A DNA stretch of 64,000 bases from Ipomoea triloba (taxonomy: Eukaryota > Streptophyta > Magnoliopsida > Solanales > Convolvulaceae). Location of the stretch: NCBI RefSeq assembly GCF_003576645.1, contig NC_044917.1, positions 3,386,359 to 3,450,358 on the forward strand, given 5' to 3'. Below, piece by piece: positions 1-10,472 of the stretch. The notes under the pieces are model-generated. The model did not search any database and was not told the DNA's origin. It saw nothing but the letters and a program-made list of their open reading frames with translations. Each line of letters starts with the position of its first letter. The stretch's first letter is position 1. The translations under genes and the position numbers were made by a program.

Positions 1-1050
1 TCACATTCTGAAAGGTATATATTCACAGATATCCTTAATTATATTACTATCTGTTATAGATTCACACATTCATATCCATATATTCACAGATTCAATACAT
101 TAGATTCACAAACAAATAAGTCAATATTTTATAAAAATCGAAAATAAAGTGAACTTACTAGGATGAATGCAACGGGTCCAGTGAAGAATTGCTTGTCATT
201 TTTCTGAAAAGATTGAATGGAGTCGACCATGGACTTGTGTGTATAGGCACACCAATTGTAGGTCTTGATCTGGTCAAGGTTTATCAAGGATTTTAGAATC
301 CTAAAGTTGCAACACCTATCTTGGTGGCCACACAGCATTGCTGATACTATAAATAAGACAAAGTCGCGTTTAAACATATCTCCATGGTCTCCTCTTTTCA
401 GAATCTGCCCGGGCATTGATGTTGTGATTGGGGATTTACCATCAATCCCCCATCGCTCCCTCCATGATGCCACAAGGTTGGCATATGCTGCACTATCACC
501 ATCTTCTGACAGATGCTCAAATCTTGTGGCCTCCTCAACCACGTTGCTCCCTTTGTGGGATCCCCAATGTTCTTTGAACATCATCCTCTTCTATAAGCAG
601 CAATTCACCCCCTTCAAGTTGGATTGCAGAGCGATAAACATCGAACTGCCTAATCAAGTACTTCATTAGAGGGCCTTCACTCTTTGTTAGTTGGAGGTGT
701 AATATCCCTCCAAATCCGATCTCTTCCACGGCCCTTTTCTGTTCAGCAGTAAGCTCTTGAACAAACTCCGCCACGATTTTCGGGCTCATTCTTGTATTCC
801 ATGTCTTCTGTTGTTTCTCCACAGTTTCATCCTCATCTGTGCATGGATTTTTTGTTGCAGTTTTTCTCTTTGCTGCTCTTTCAGCGCAACCACCTTCCCC
901 TTTTTCCACTGATTTCCTCTTCCCTGTTTGTTTTTCAGCGGCAGAGGGCCTATCATTACGCTGTTTTGTTCTTACTTCGGCTGGGATAGACGAGTCTGAA
1001 CTGTCTGCCTCTCCAGCTTGAGAGGGAAGTATAGCTCTTGTGTTCACCAT
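1..1050 (-). pseudogene. Transposon-type plant protein gene, frameshifted and cut by the window edge
   Basis: The likely start is the ATG at 1050 (MVNTRAIL...). The first ~100 residues are basic and acidic low-complexity sequence. A conserved-looking block follows (SPKIVAEFVQELTAEQ, then GFGGILHLQL and LIEEDDVQRTLGIP). Near 555-566 the frame shifts by one base; the protein resumes as KGSNVVEEATRFEHL and runs through FVLFIVSAMLCGHQD and YNWCAYTHKSMVDSI to about 159, where CTA/GTAAGT looks like a splice donor. Bases 1-158 would be intron, and the rest lies outside the window. The layout resembles the large plant families of plant-mobile-domain, DUF1985 and Ulp1-protease transposon proteins; this is recall of style, not a database match. 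No catalytic domain is visible. A 5' leader intron is plausible: the minus strand reads CAACAG/GTATTT near 1710. Probably a decayed element gene, though a sequencing error at the frameshift is possible. Confidence 0.5.
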
Positions 1051-1105
1051 TGCTGCCAATTGTACCACTGAATAATTTAGAAATAAAAAACAGAACACCA
1101 CAGGG

Positions 1106-1660
1106 CTATAGATTCATACATTGAAAACTATATATTCACATAAGCTATACTAGATATTCACAGTTAGAAAACAACAGATTCATACATTTCAGTGATAATT
1201 GTTCAGTAATAGGATTACTATCTTCTCTACATTCACACATTCAATACAGTAGATTCACATACCATATACTATGTATTCACATTTTGAAAACTCTAGATTC
1301 ACACATTAAGGGGCAATATGTTTAGTACTTATATCAACACTGGTATGCATTCACACACTCAAATCACTACATTCACAGAAGCAATGCTCTATATTCACAG
1401 TTTGAAAACAACACATTCATACATTTCAGTGATAATTGTTCAGTAATCCTATTACTATCTCTTTACATTCACACATTCGTAACACTAGATTCACACTCAA
1501 AACACATTTTCAAGGGCAATATGTTTTGTAATTATATTTATCAATGTTATGCATTTAGACATTCGAAATTCCATTTTCACGCTTCATATTCTCCATATTC
1601 ACATTTTGAAAACCTCACATTCACAGAGAAACTCATTAAACTATTAAGAATCACAAAACA
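1106..1660. repeat. attcaca-rich degenerate repeat with a ~240-bp tandem duplication
   Basis: The motif attcaca, often as agattcacacattc, recurs every 15-40 bases here and again at 1-115. A larger duplication sits on top: the segment from about 1160 (gaaaacaacagattcataca) recurs from about 1397 (gaaaacaacacattcataca), both followed by tttcagtgataattgttcag and, later, ggcaatatgttt. This is probably leader-intron or subterminal sequence of the transposon-type gene to its left. Confidence 0.6.
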
Positions 1661-1729
1661 TTGAATATATCGTAAAATTTTTGAACTAAAATCCCAAAAT
1701 GTGAAGAAATACCTGTTGCTTGCTTGATC

Positions 1730-2000
1730 GTCGGCGAAATGCTTGGTGCTGTAGTGCTGTAGTGAACGAGTGCTGTAGTGCTGCAGTGAACGACTGCTGA
1801 TCGTCGGCGAAATGCTCGTCGGCGTTGAAATCGGAAAACTGCTGCTTAGTGTAGTTTCAAGAACTTCCGGCGAACGTGATGCTTTTACGGCGACGTGATG
1901 CTTTTACGGCGAAGGAATGGAGAGTGTATCGGCGGCGAAAATGGGTTTGCAGAGTGTATCGCGATGGCTGTAGCTTGCAGAGTGTATCGGCGAAGGGAGG
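1730..2000. repeat. Short tandem duplications in the upstream region of the transposon-type gene
   Basis: Three small duplications lie side by side: gtgctgtagt units near 1745-1785, a doubled cgacgtgatgcttttacggc near 1875-1912, and gcagagtgtatcg repeated about three times near 1920-1990. No protein of recognised type is encoded on either strand. The segment is more GC-rich than its surroundings, consistent with a 5' leader or promoter of the minus-strand gene. Confidence 0.5.
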
Positions 2001-2062
2001 AGAAAGGTTGTAACTTGCGCGAGAAGATGGATTTTATATTTAAAAATAATAATAATAATAAT

Positions 2063-2253
2063 GTGATTGGCTGGGTGAAACGGTGCCACAATAATAATAA
2101 TAATGTGATTGGCTGGGTGAAACGGTGCCACTAAAATAATAATAATGTGATTGGCTGGGTGAAACGGTGCCACTAACAGCACCGTTACACCCAGCGTCTA
2201 AACGACGCCGTCCACTAACAGCACCGTTACACCCAGCGTCTAAACGACGCCGT
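2063..2253. repeat. Foldback cluster: three direct units followed by two inverted units
   Basis: A 27-base unit beginning gtgattggctgggtgaaacg occurs at 2063-2089, 2105-2131 and 2147-2173, separated by (taa)n. It is followed by two copies of a ~41-base unit (2171-2212 and 2213-2253) that contains gcaccgttacacccagc. That is the inverse of gctgggtgaaacggtgc with one mismatch, so the cluster can fold into several alternative hairpins. Confidence 0.8.
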
Positions 2254-2257
2254 TTAA

Positions 2258-2704
2258 GGACCCGGGTGCACATTGCAAGGTGCACCCGGGTCCACGGCAT
2301 AACAATTGCCCAGCACATAGTTGGGCTGGAGAATTGGGCCTAGGTCATTGGTTGGGCATATAGGTGGAGAAACTATGAACTGGCCTTGGCCCATATCTCT
2401 GGGCCGCAGTTGAGGATACAAAACGCAAAAGAACATGGGCAGAACCCATTTTGGGATGGGAGGAAGCTTCCAATTGTTTATATCATGGAACATGGTTCAT
2501 AATGCATTGTGAATCTTGATACAAAATTTTTGTACCAGTTTCTGCACATGTAAACAAATAATTTGATAATTGTTGACACATAATATGATAGCTACAAGTA
2601 CAGAAAAGGTCAACTGCAGATACAGAATGAATATGCATGAATGTTGTTTTTGGATCAGGGTCTACAATGTAAGGTAGACCCTGGTTCATGGTATAATTTG
2701 CTGG
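2258..2704. repeat. Element bounded by two palindromic modules
   Basis: At 2258-2293 two perfect 14-base arms (ggacccgggtgcac and its complement) flank the spacer attgcaag. At 2656-2683 ten-base arms (cagggtctac) flank the near-identical spacer aatgtaag. Each palindrome is followed in the same orientation by a similar tail (acggcataacaattgcc; atggtataatttgctgg). Between them lies AT-rich sequence with a tagctacaagtacag motif. Related material occurs inverted at 56.4-56.6 kb. Confidence 0.6.
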
Positions 2705-3394
2705 AAGGTTCGAGAAAATGGTGGATTAGAACTATTTTTTGTCAGCCTTTCTATAGTAGGACCTTACACATCGAAATTAATCATGTTTTTATTGGGATAG
2801 ATCTCAAAGGGTTCGTACCGAATAAGAGCTTAAATGGTGACAAAATAGTTTATCGTGAATTTTAAAATAGTTGTATTCATAACACTCAAACTTAAGACAT
2901 TTAGTTAAGTTAGAAGAGACTCACGGCATCTTACCTTAGTGGATCTGAACTCTGACTTTGAAAGAGTTGGAAAACAAGAGGGGAGAATATTTGCTGTTTT
3001 GACGATAACTAAACCTGGGAAATTGTTCTCCGGTATGTAATACCGATTTATTACATTTGCCGGTATTTTAATTTTGAGAGCTTAAATAATTATTTAATTT
3101 AGAAAATCCACGTTAATTTCGTTTTAGGCAGGAATTATTAAAACTAAGTAAACTACAACTTGCGTTTATTATGTATGCAGAATCTTGGTCTTCCTACAAC
3201 TTGTAATGGTATGAATTAAAGCCGCAATTTTAAAACGACCATGTTTTAACCATTCATGCATGTTCCTAGGAAAAAACAAACAACTTTTCCGGCCAGTAAT
3301 TACAACTCTCTTGGAAGGTTTCTGCAATCGCGCGTTGAAGTCGGCAAAACACCTTGAGCCACGATTTTTTTTTTTGTTTTTTTCTTTTTTACTC
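2705..3394. other. Intergenic, no gene seen
   Basis: AT-rich sequence with only short open frames that lack family resemblance or codon bias. I see no splice-linked coding pattern on either strand. Confidence 0.5.
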
Positions 3395-3516
3395 TCCAAA
3401 ATGAGATCAAAGACATGAGTTCGAATATTCAGTATTAACTTTTTGTGTTTAAATAGATTAAAAAAGTAGTTAATGAATATATACTACATTGTAACAGGGT
3501 CAGAAATACTAAAAGA
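3395..3516 (+). mobile_element. SINE family 1, 5'-truncated copy
   Basis: The segment gagttcgaatattcagtatt, then aaaaaagtagttaatgaata and attgtaacagggtcagaaat, aligns by eye with the 3' two thirds of the full SINE copy at 37.4 kb. It includes the B-box-like gagttcgaat. No clean target duplication was found. Confidence 0.55.
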
Positions 3517-3650
3517 AAAGATAGAATTATAGGATCGAAATTTATTCCGTATAAATCATTAAATAAAAATTATGAGTTTTTTTTTTGTCATTTGAATTGT
3601 GTAATATCATGTTCTATTGTTTCATTTGAGGGAATTTAAAAAGAATTTAA

Positions 3651-4804
3651 CGAGGTGTATTCAATCATGACTTTTATAAATTTTTAAAGAGTTTTATTAA
3701 CTTTAAAAGTTTGGTGGTATTCAATTTAGACTTTTAAAGATTTTTTAAAAGTCTACCGGTATTGGATCCTGACTTCTCAAAACTCTTTAAAAGTATACTG
3801 GTATTCGATTCAGATTTTTATAGAGTTATTAAAAGTCTACTGGTATTCAAAAAGTTATTAACTTTTATAGACTCTGTCAGAATAGGATTTGTGTATACTT
3901 TTTCTTCATTAATATAAATAGATGAAATCCGACCCTCCAACCCCAAACTTTTCAACATTCTCTACAGACTTTTTTTTTCTCTATCTAAACCAGAAGAATT
4001 TTTCATCAATTTTATGGTACGTTTCAAAACTTTCATAAATAATCATATACTTTAATACGAAAACTATTATTTGTTGATATTCAGAGATAAAAAATTATTG
4101 CGATCGCAACAAAGAAAATTGTTGTGATCGCACCAAAAATCTGCTGCGAACAGATTATATAATTATATTTTCAAAAAAATTAGAATATTTATGTACAAAG
4201 AATATTTATGTTCGCAGCATATTTTTGAAAATATAATTATATAATTTTCAAAACATAGAATATTTATGTTCGCACTTCGCAGCAGCAACAACAACATAAA
4301 TATTTTTTTAATTTTTTTTTTGAAAATACAAAAATATTCTATTTGGAAATATAATTTATATTTTATAATTTTTATTTAATTAATATAATTTTATATAATT
4401 GTATGTTAATTAATTACTAATATATGTATTTGTGTTAAGTTAAATTTTTTGAGATATTAATATACTCTATTTCTGTGACAATCAATATTTATTTTTTATT
4501 TTTTTTACAATGCATTAATTTATTTATGATTTATAAAATATACTTTTGTAAGAAAATTATAAATAATATATTAATAGAAGTTATAGAATGTTTGTGAGTG
4601 TGTATTCAATTTAGAGTTTTAATGACTTTTTTAATATGAAAAAGTTTTTAAAAGTTTATAAATATTTGTCCTACAGATATTTACAAAGTTGATAAGAATT
4701 TAAAAAATTCTAAGAAAATCTACAAAAACTCTATAAAATTCAATTAAAATCAATCACTTTAAAAGTATTTGAAAGTCTTTAAAAGTTTTGATTGAATACA
4801 CCCC
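3651..4804. mobile_element. PIF/Harbinger-like non-autonomous element, 1.15 kb
   Basis: The left end reads cgaggtgtattcaat and the right end attgaatacacccc, an inverted terminal repeat with one mismatch over 14 bases. Both are bordered by ttaa (3647-3650 and 4805-4808), consistent with a TTA/TAA-type target site. Fragments of ttttaaaagtctactggtatt recur just inside the left end. The interior is AT-rich with no transposase reading frame, but it does hold a promoter-like stretch (see 3913-4018). Superfamily assignment rests on terminus style and target site only. Confidence 0.6.
3913..4018 (+). promoter_or_regulatory. TATA box, leader-like stretch and ATG/GTACGT inside the element
   Basis: TATAAATA at 3913-3920 is followed by a pyrimidine-rich stretch (ctctacagactttttttttc) and then ATG at 4014 directly abutting GTACGT, a possible splice donor. 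This looks like a retained promoter and first coding nucleotides of a parental element gene. No continuation exon is recognised. Confidence 0.35.
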
Positions 4805-4808
4805 TTAA

Positions 4809-5080
4809 AATTTTAAACCTTTATTTTCAGTATCACTCATGGAAATTATATTCCCCTATCCACAAATTTAGATTATGCGAGATTCTTAGAGTGGTTATAT
4901 TACCTCAATAATTTATTGAACCAAACACGATAGATATGATTCTGTCCAAAATTAATTAATTAATTAATAAAAGAAAAACTTACGTAATTTCCCAGAGTTC
5001 ATCAATATAATATAATAATGTGGGGTCAATGGTTCAGTCGTTTTATAGACTTGGTTTTGGAACGAATTAATTCCATGCAA
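4809..5080. other. Distal upstream region of the first SAUR gene
   Basis: AT-rich, non-coding. Contains attaattaattaattaata near 4952. No gene or clear repeat family was seen. Confidence 0.4.
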
Positions 5081-5091
5081 TGGTAAACGCA

Positions 5092-5131
5092 CACGTGGCG
5101 AATAGTGACGCCGTATCCATCTCTATAAATA
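5092..5131 (+). promoter_or_regulatory. SAUR core promoter: G-box and TATA box
   Basis: CACGTG (5092-5097, within acacgtggc) is a G-box, the site type bound by bHLH and bZIP factors. TATAAATA at 5124-5131 lies about 145 bases before the ATG, which allows a leader of roughly 110-120 bases. The spacing fits a real core promoter for the SAUR gene. Confidence 0.65.
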
Positions 5132-5273
5132 GAAACCTATCACCTTTCCAAATATAACATTTCTGCCATATCTTGCATGCTTTGGCTCTCAGAAAATATA
5201 TATTATTCTCAGTTCTCAGTTTGACAGTGAATAGTGATTATATATATATAGTGTCTAGTAATTAAGGAAGAAG

Positions 5274-5594
5274 ATGATGGGGATCAGTGGAAGATTCCAT
5301 GGCAAGAGCGCAAGTTGGTATTCAAGATTAAGCGGCGGCGATATGGAGAAAGAGGAGAAGTCTTCCGGCGGCGGCGGCGGCGGCAGAATTCGAAAGGGAT
5401 ACATTCCGATGGTGGTGGGGCAAACGGAGGACGAAACGGAGAGAATATTGGTTCCGACCAAGCTTCTCAAACATCCTTGTATCATTAGCCTCCTCGATCT
5501 GTCTGCCACCGAGCTCGGCTACACCCAACCTGGGAATCTCCGAATACACTACGATCTTCAACAGTTCAAACGAATGCTTCGAACCATACTCTAG
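5274..5594 (+). CDS. SAUR-family auxin-responsive protein
   Basis: Single-exon gene for 106 residues, the usual SAUR size. SAUR proteins are short-lived products of auxin-induced transcripts; the family is known for inhibiting PP2C.D phosphatases and so activating plasma-membrane H+-ATPases in cell expansion. Residues 1-37 are a variable, glycine-rich, basic leader. The conserved SAUR domain spans about 38-104: KGYIPMVVG, RILVPTKLLKHPCIISLL, SATELGYTQPGNLRIHYDL and a final QQFKRML. The usual hydrophobic, proline and glycine positions are kept. Two in-frame ATGs open the frame (ATGATGGGG); the first is used here. A TATA box and G-box lie upstream. The protein is clearly diverged from the second SAUR at 13.0 kb, and no duplicate of it is seen nearby. 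No frameshift or internal stop. Confidence 0.92.
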   Translation: MMGISGRFHGKSASWYSRLSGGDMEKEEKSSGGGGGGRIRKGYIPMVVGQTEDETERILVPTKLLKHPCIISLLDLSATELGYTQPGNLRIHYDLQQFKRMLRTIL

Positions 5595-5829
5595 CTAGAT
5601 CCCAATTTGATCTTCCCTATTAATTTTTTTTTTATTAATTATGTATGTATGTATGGTATGGGGAATATATATTATTTTGATTTATGGAAAAGTTCGTAAC
5701 AACTATTTAAAAATGTGTTTTGGAATAAATATGCTTTATAACAATAGTTAGCACTAGTTGAAATTAAAAAGCACAAAAGACAGTTTTTGCAGTAATTATC
5801 AAGTTAATTGTCTGACTAATTTGGTTAAA

Positions 5830-6104
5830 GGGTGTGTATGGTTGACAAATATAGCTATCGGAAATGGGTATCAAAGTCAGTGTTATTGTTTGGGTGACAG
5901 GTTTTTAAAACACTAGTTTTGATTACCCCTTAATTTCAAAACTCATTCCTTAATAAAATAAGGTTTCATCACCTTCCTCTTTTGCTTACCCAACTAGTAA
6001 TAATCATCCTCATTCCACTCTACTACCAAAACACATTACCATTACCAAGTATTTGATACCCATTCCGATTTCGATTCCCATGTGCGAACCTGCATGCACA
6101 CCCT
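5830..6104. mobile_element. MITE with tgtttggtt-type termini
   Basis: Left end ggtgtgtatggttgacaaat; right end reads ttccgatttcgattcccatg then tgcgaacctgcatgcacacc. The inverted complement resembles the left end and the termini of the fuller copy at 47.6-48.2 kb. The interior includes taccattaccaagtatttga, also found in that copy. Non-coding. Confidence 0.5.
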
Positions 6105-6424
6105 AGCACGGTCATCAAACAAAAGATCCAAGATTCCCCGTGGATTTTCCTTAGAGCTCCTTCCAAATTCTATCTTACTTACTCGTCAAGTTTTCAAGAT
6201 AATCACTTAATCAGCTACCTAGTTAGTAGTTATGTTCACAAAAGATATGATCGACCCTCACGCTATAATTATGATTTAGAGCAAAGCTAAGTAGCATCCA
6301 AAATGATTGATAGAATTTATATTGATAGATGACGTACTCCAATTAAGCAAATGGAATATTGATGCTAACGTGCGTTTGTATGTAATTCAATTTATATATA
6401 TGATTGCATATTGTTTTTGGAATA

Positions 6425-6931
6425 AATGTACTTAAGAGTGTACTGCACGTGTACTGCGTTTGTCATGTGGCGCGTTGTATGTCGTTTATTTGAGCTTATT
6501 CAATAACTCAAATATGGAAGCATTAAAAAGGCGTACTTTAAGTATCCAAATCACGCACCATAAACTAAAAACATAAACCAAGTACGCACCTAAAGTTTTT
6601 AAATGGTGCACCTTCAGTTGAGAATACACTGCGCATTTAAGTACACAAGCCACACACCTGCTTAAGAACACAAACTACGCACCTAAGGTTTTAAAATGAC
6701 GTACTTTAAGTTTCAACAATTCACGCACCCTAAGCATACATATCACGCACCTAAAGAAGGAAAACAACACACCTTAATAAAGAAAATCACGCACTTTAAG
6801 CTTTAACACTCACCTTAAGCATACAAATCACGCACCTTAAAAACGAAAATCACGCACATTAAAAAAAAATTACGCACCTATATCACTGCACAACCGCACG
6901 GGAAACACCCCACTATACTGCACGAGAACTG

Positions 6932-6933
<2 letters not shown>
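6425..6933. repeat. Degenerate short-motif array around cacgcacctta
   Basis: The motif cacgcacctta, or close variants (gcgcaccataa, cacgcaccctaag), recurs about every 30-45 bases on a background of imperfect taagcatacaaat. The array ends in ctatactgcacgagaactga at the TA microsatellite. A similar gcacctta texture recurs at 27.05-27.25 kb inside GH5-B intron 4. Probably the interior of a non-autonomous element. No coding capacity. Confidence 0.6.
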
Positions 6934-7010
<77 letters not shown>

Positions 7011-7582
7011 NNNNNNNNNNNNNNNNNNNNNNNNNNNNNNNNNNNNNNNNNNNNNNNNNNNNNNNNNNNNNNNNNNNNNNNNNNNNNNNNNNNNNNNNNN
7101 NNNNNNNNNNNNNNNNNNNNNNNNNNNNNNNNNNNNNNNNNNNNNNNNNNNNNNNNNNNNNNNNNNNNNNNNNNNNNNNNNNNNNNNNNNNNNNNNNNNN
7201 NNNNNNNNNNNNNNNNNNNNNNNNNNNNNNNNNNNNNNNNNNNNNNNNNNNNNNNNNNNNNNNNNNNNNNNNNNNNNNNNNNNNNNNNNNNNNNNNNNNN
7301 NNNNNNNNNNNNNNNNNNNNNNNNNNNNNNNNNNNNNNNNNNNNNNNNNNNNNNNNNNNNNNNNNNNNNNNNNNNNNNNNNNNNNNNNNNNNNNNNNNNN
7401 NNNNNNNNNNNNNNNNNNNNNNNNNNNNNNNNNNNNNNNNNNNNNNNNNNNNNNNNNNNNNNNNNNNNNNNNNNNNNNNNNNNNNNNNNNNNNNNNNNNN
7501 NNNNNNNNNNNNNNNNNNNNNNNNNNNNNNNNNNNNNNNNNNNNNNNNNNNNNNNNNNNNNNNNNNNNNNNNNNNNNNNNNN

Positions 7583-7657
<75 letters not shown>
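6934..7657. repeat. (TA)n microsatellite containing an assembly gap
   Basis: A pure TA dinucleotide run occupies 6934-7010 and 7583-7657. Bases 7011-7582 (572) are N. The open frames reading as Ile-Tyr repeats through this region are artefacts of the microsatellite and the gap. Confidence 0.95.
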
Positions 7658-7660
<3 letters not shown>

Positions 7661-8954
7661 TTTCAAACAGTGAGGACAATTCTACATAATATCACATTAT
7701 CATTAGTGTAAAACAAACAAGAGGTTTGTCTCTTCAGACGGCTTTACAATCAGCTGCACTTTCCATCCTTTTTATCATAAATAATTATTATAGTATATGC
7801 GGAAAATGAGAGGGTAAACTAGGGAATATTATTATTCTTGCATATCTTTCAAAGGGTTATGATGTTGTAATTATCATAACACAATATATTGTCTTCTTTT
7901 TCCGCTTATATTCTTTGAACTTTTTTTAGGAACATAATTCAATTCAGAATTTCATATTAATTGGTGATTATCTTAGATAGCTATATATATTTATTTTAAA
8001 CTTCAAAGAGGTCCAAATCTGATGAAGGTAAAAGCTTACATTCATTTGTCTAGATCTAGACCTCGAAGATGTCGGGCCTAAACCATGGTTGTCTATTAAC
8101 CAAAAAAAAAAAAACACACACACACACAACATCTAGCCTTCGTTGTCAACATGTGGCTTTTGTTTGTTTTGTTTGTTTTTCTTCTTCTTCTTTTTGTTTT
8201 TTTTTTCCCCTTAAAGTATGGCTTTTAAAAATATATATTCAAAATTTTAAAAATTTTAAAAATGTATATTTAGGGGTTACGAACAACATTAGTACTAGGG
8301 CACCATGTGTATGCCTAGTTCGTGCCACATCGGTGGCACCCTACTAAATAGGTAATATTGAAACCTAATTGCACTATTTTATCATTTTTTTAAAAAAATT
8401 TAACTCTTTAAAAAAATCGTATGAATGTGTGTTTGTGTGTGTGTGTGTATGTATATATATATATATATATAAAGAAAATTGTATATTAAATATTGATAGT
8501 TGGAGTGGTGGGTAAAGGTTATAGAACAAATGATAGTGTTATCTGGCACGTTTTCTTGGATAAATAATGACTGTTGAAAGAACACGTTAGTGGTCATTAT
8601 ATATAATTATATATTGTGCAAAACAAGTCAAAGAATCCATAGTATTTAGACTAAAAGGCTCCTTGCGATATGATAACGACACATAATAGTTTTAGAAAAC
8701 TCTAATACACGTGGAACATATTACAATTTAAGAATTGATTTTGTAACATAATGCTTATGGTTGTGTTTGATAATTCACCATAGACCGTTTGTTAATTGTA
8801 CACAAAGTTTTGTTCAAGAAAATATTGGCTTTTTTTTTTTTTGGTTTAATACATAAATTTCAAAAGTAGCTAGTCTTGACACAACTCAACTAATCAATCA
8901 ATTGACCTAAAGTTTGTTTAGAAATTTTACGTTGTTAGCAGCCGCAAGATATAG
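7658..8954. other. Intergenic with microsatellites, no gene seen
   Basis: Contains (CA)n near 8114-8127, (GT)n followed by (AT)n at about 8427-8470, and polypyrimidine stretches near 8170-8215. Open frames are short and driven by these simple repeats. Confidence 0.5.
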
Positions 8955-9248
8955 GACCTGTTTGGTAAATGGCTGTTAGCTGATTGGGTTGGCTGTTTGG
9001 GTTAGAACTTAGAAGGTATGATTTGTTGATAACATTAGCTGATTGTAGAAAGTTGTTTGATAAATTAGCTGTTAGCTGATAGCTGTTTGGTACAATTTCT
9101 TTTCTCAAAAAGCTAATTGAAAAGGCTCCTTTGAGTAGTCTTTTGAATTTTAGCATTTTGGAGTTACAAAAAACTTATTAACCAAACAACTAATAGTGGT
9201 CAAATAAGCCAAAATTGACCGATAAGCTGATTATTTACCAAACAGGCC
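8955..9248. mobile_element. hAT-like MITE with cctgtttggtaaat termini
   Basis: Left end gacctgtttggtaaatggct; right end ttatttaccaaacaggcc, its near-perfect inverse. Interior copies of ttagctgatagctgtttggt and caaataagccaaaattgacc are typical of this small-element type. Related, more decayed copies lie at 23.04-23.29 kb and in intron 2 of GH5-E and GH5-F. Target duplication not clear. Confidence 0.7.
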
Positions 9249-9329
9249 ATAGAATTCAAATCTTACCAATGACTAAGTGTGCTTATGTAATGCAACTAGA
9301 TGATATGACAATAATGCAGCTAACACAAA

Positions 9330-9450
9330 AATACTAAAAATGTGGACCAAGTTGCTCTTTCATATGGGAGGTTGTGGGTTCGAGTTTCAGATGATAATAT
9401 TAAGAAATTAGTTATAAACAGATATTGTATTGTAATAGATCAAAATAGTG
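9330..9450 (+). mobile_element. SINE family 1, partial copy
   Basis: Reads aagttgctctttcatatggg, then aggttgtgggttcgag (B box) and ttagttataaacagatattg, followed by tattgtaatagatc. The order matches the full copy at 37363-37515. The 5' A-box part is missing or decayed. Confidence 0.6.
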
Positions 9451-9712
9451 GCTTACTAGGGTCAATATAATGTTCCTCCACAATCCTAAGGAATAAGAGT
9501 TGGTATATTGCCCAAGATAAGTCGGTGGGTAAAGTATAATTATTGTATTTGAAGCTACAATTATAAGTTTCATTATTACTAATTTCATCTTAATCAAATT
9601 TATTGCAAATGATCGAGCTATAATATAAGTGTAGAATTTATCTAGTGCACATATATAATCGAGTAATGGTTAAGAGTTTCTTTTGTCATCCAAAAAAAAG
9701 TGTTTTATTTTA

Positions 9713-10062
9713 GAGTTAATTCCATGCTTGATTTTAGCTTTATAGGTGTCAGTCCACTTTAATTTTAGCCCTTTTTCAGAACATTTATCTTTGGTCACAG
9801 TATTATTGTTGGTTAATTATTTTTTTGTTTTCCATCAAGAAAATCGTTGAAATAACATTAAATATAAAGACATTTCGATCTTTTTTCATGCAAAGTGAGT
9901 TGACGCACTTTATTTTTATTTTTATTTTATTTTAAAATATAATTGAAGACCTAAATGTTTTTGTGTTAATTTAAACAATTTTGTTGATTAAGGACAAAAA
10001 ATGGTTTTAAAACAAAGACTAAAAGTTGATTTTCATCTATAAATCTAGGATAAAAATAAAAT
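9713..10062. mobile_element. Mutator-like MITE, decayed copy
   Basis: Begins gagttaattccatgcttgat and continues with tataggtgtcagtccacttt. The right arm is degraded (gattttcatctataaatcta). It is a member of the foldback family described at 13523, 21861 and 46917. Target duplication not recognisable. Confidence 0.55.
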
Positions 10063-10432
10063 TTAAAATTTTATTTTATTTAATAATTTATTAAAATCGA
10101 AGGTTGTAACTAGAGTTCTTAAGCACCTAGTTCGAGATGTGCTTGAGTTTTATTGTTTTTATTTATATTTATTTTGTTTATTTTATATTATTAATTGCTG
10201 CGGTCAAGCATGGGAATTGCTAAATATTAAGAAAATCAATGCAGAATCCGTTAATCTTAGAAGTTGTAATTATCATGTTAACTAATATTTCAGCTGGCTT
10301 GCCCATTCAAACCATTCAAAATTTCGCAATTAATTATTGAATATAATAATGTTATTTATTGCAAAAATTTCGGACCCACTTGCTTCAAATTTTCATTATC
10401 TATTTTTTTTTTAAATTTTCAGTTTCTATCTC

Positions 10433-10472
<40 letters not shown>

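Noticed and set aside
265..1021. Plus-strand open frames at the left edge
   Set aside because: They are antisense shadows of the minus-strand transposon-type protein, which has the recognisable sequence pattern.
6870..7679. Open frames of Ile-Tyr repeats across the gap
   Set aside because: They are translations of the TA microsatellite and N bases, not genes.
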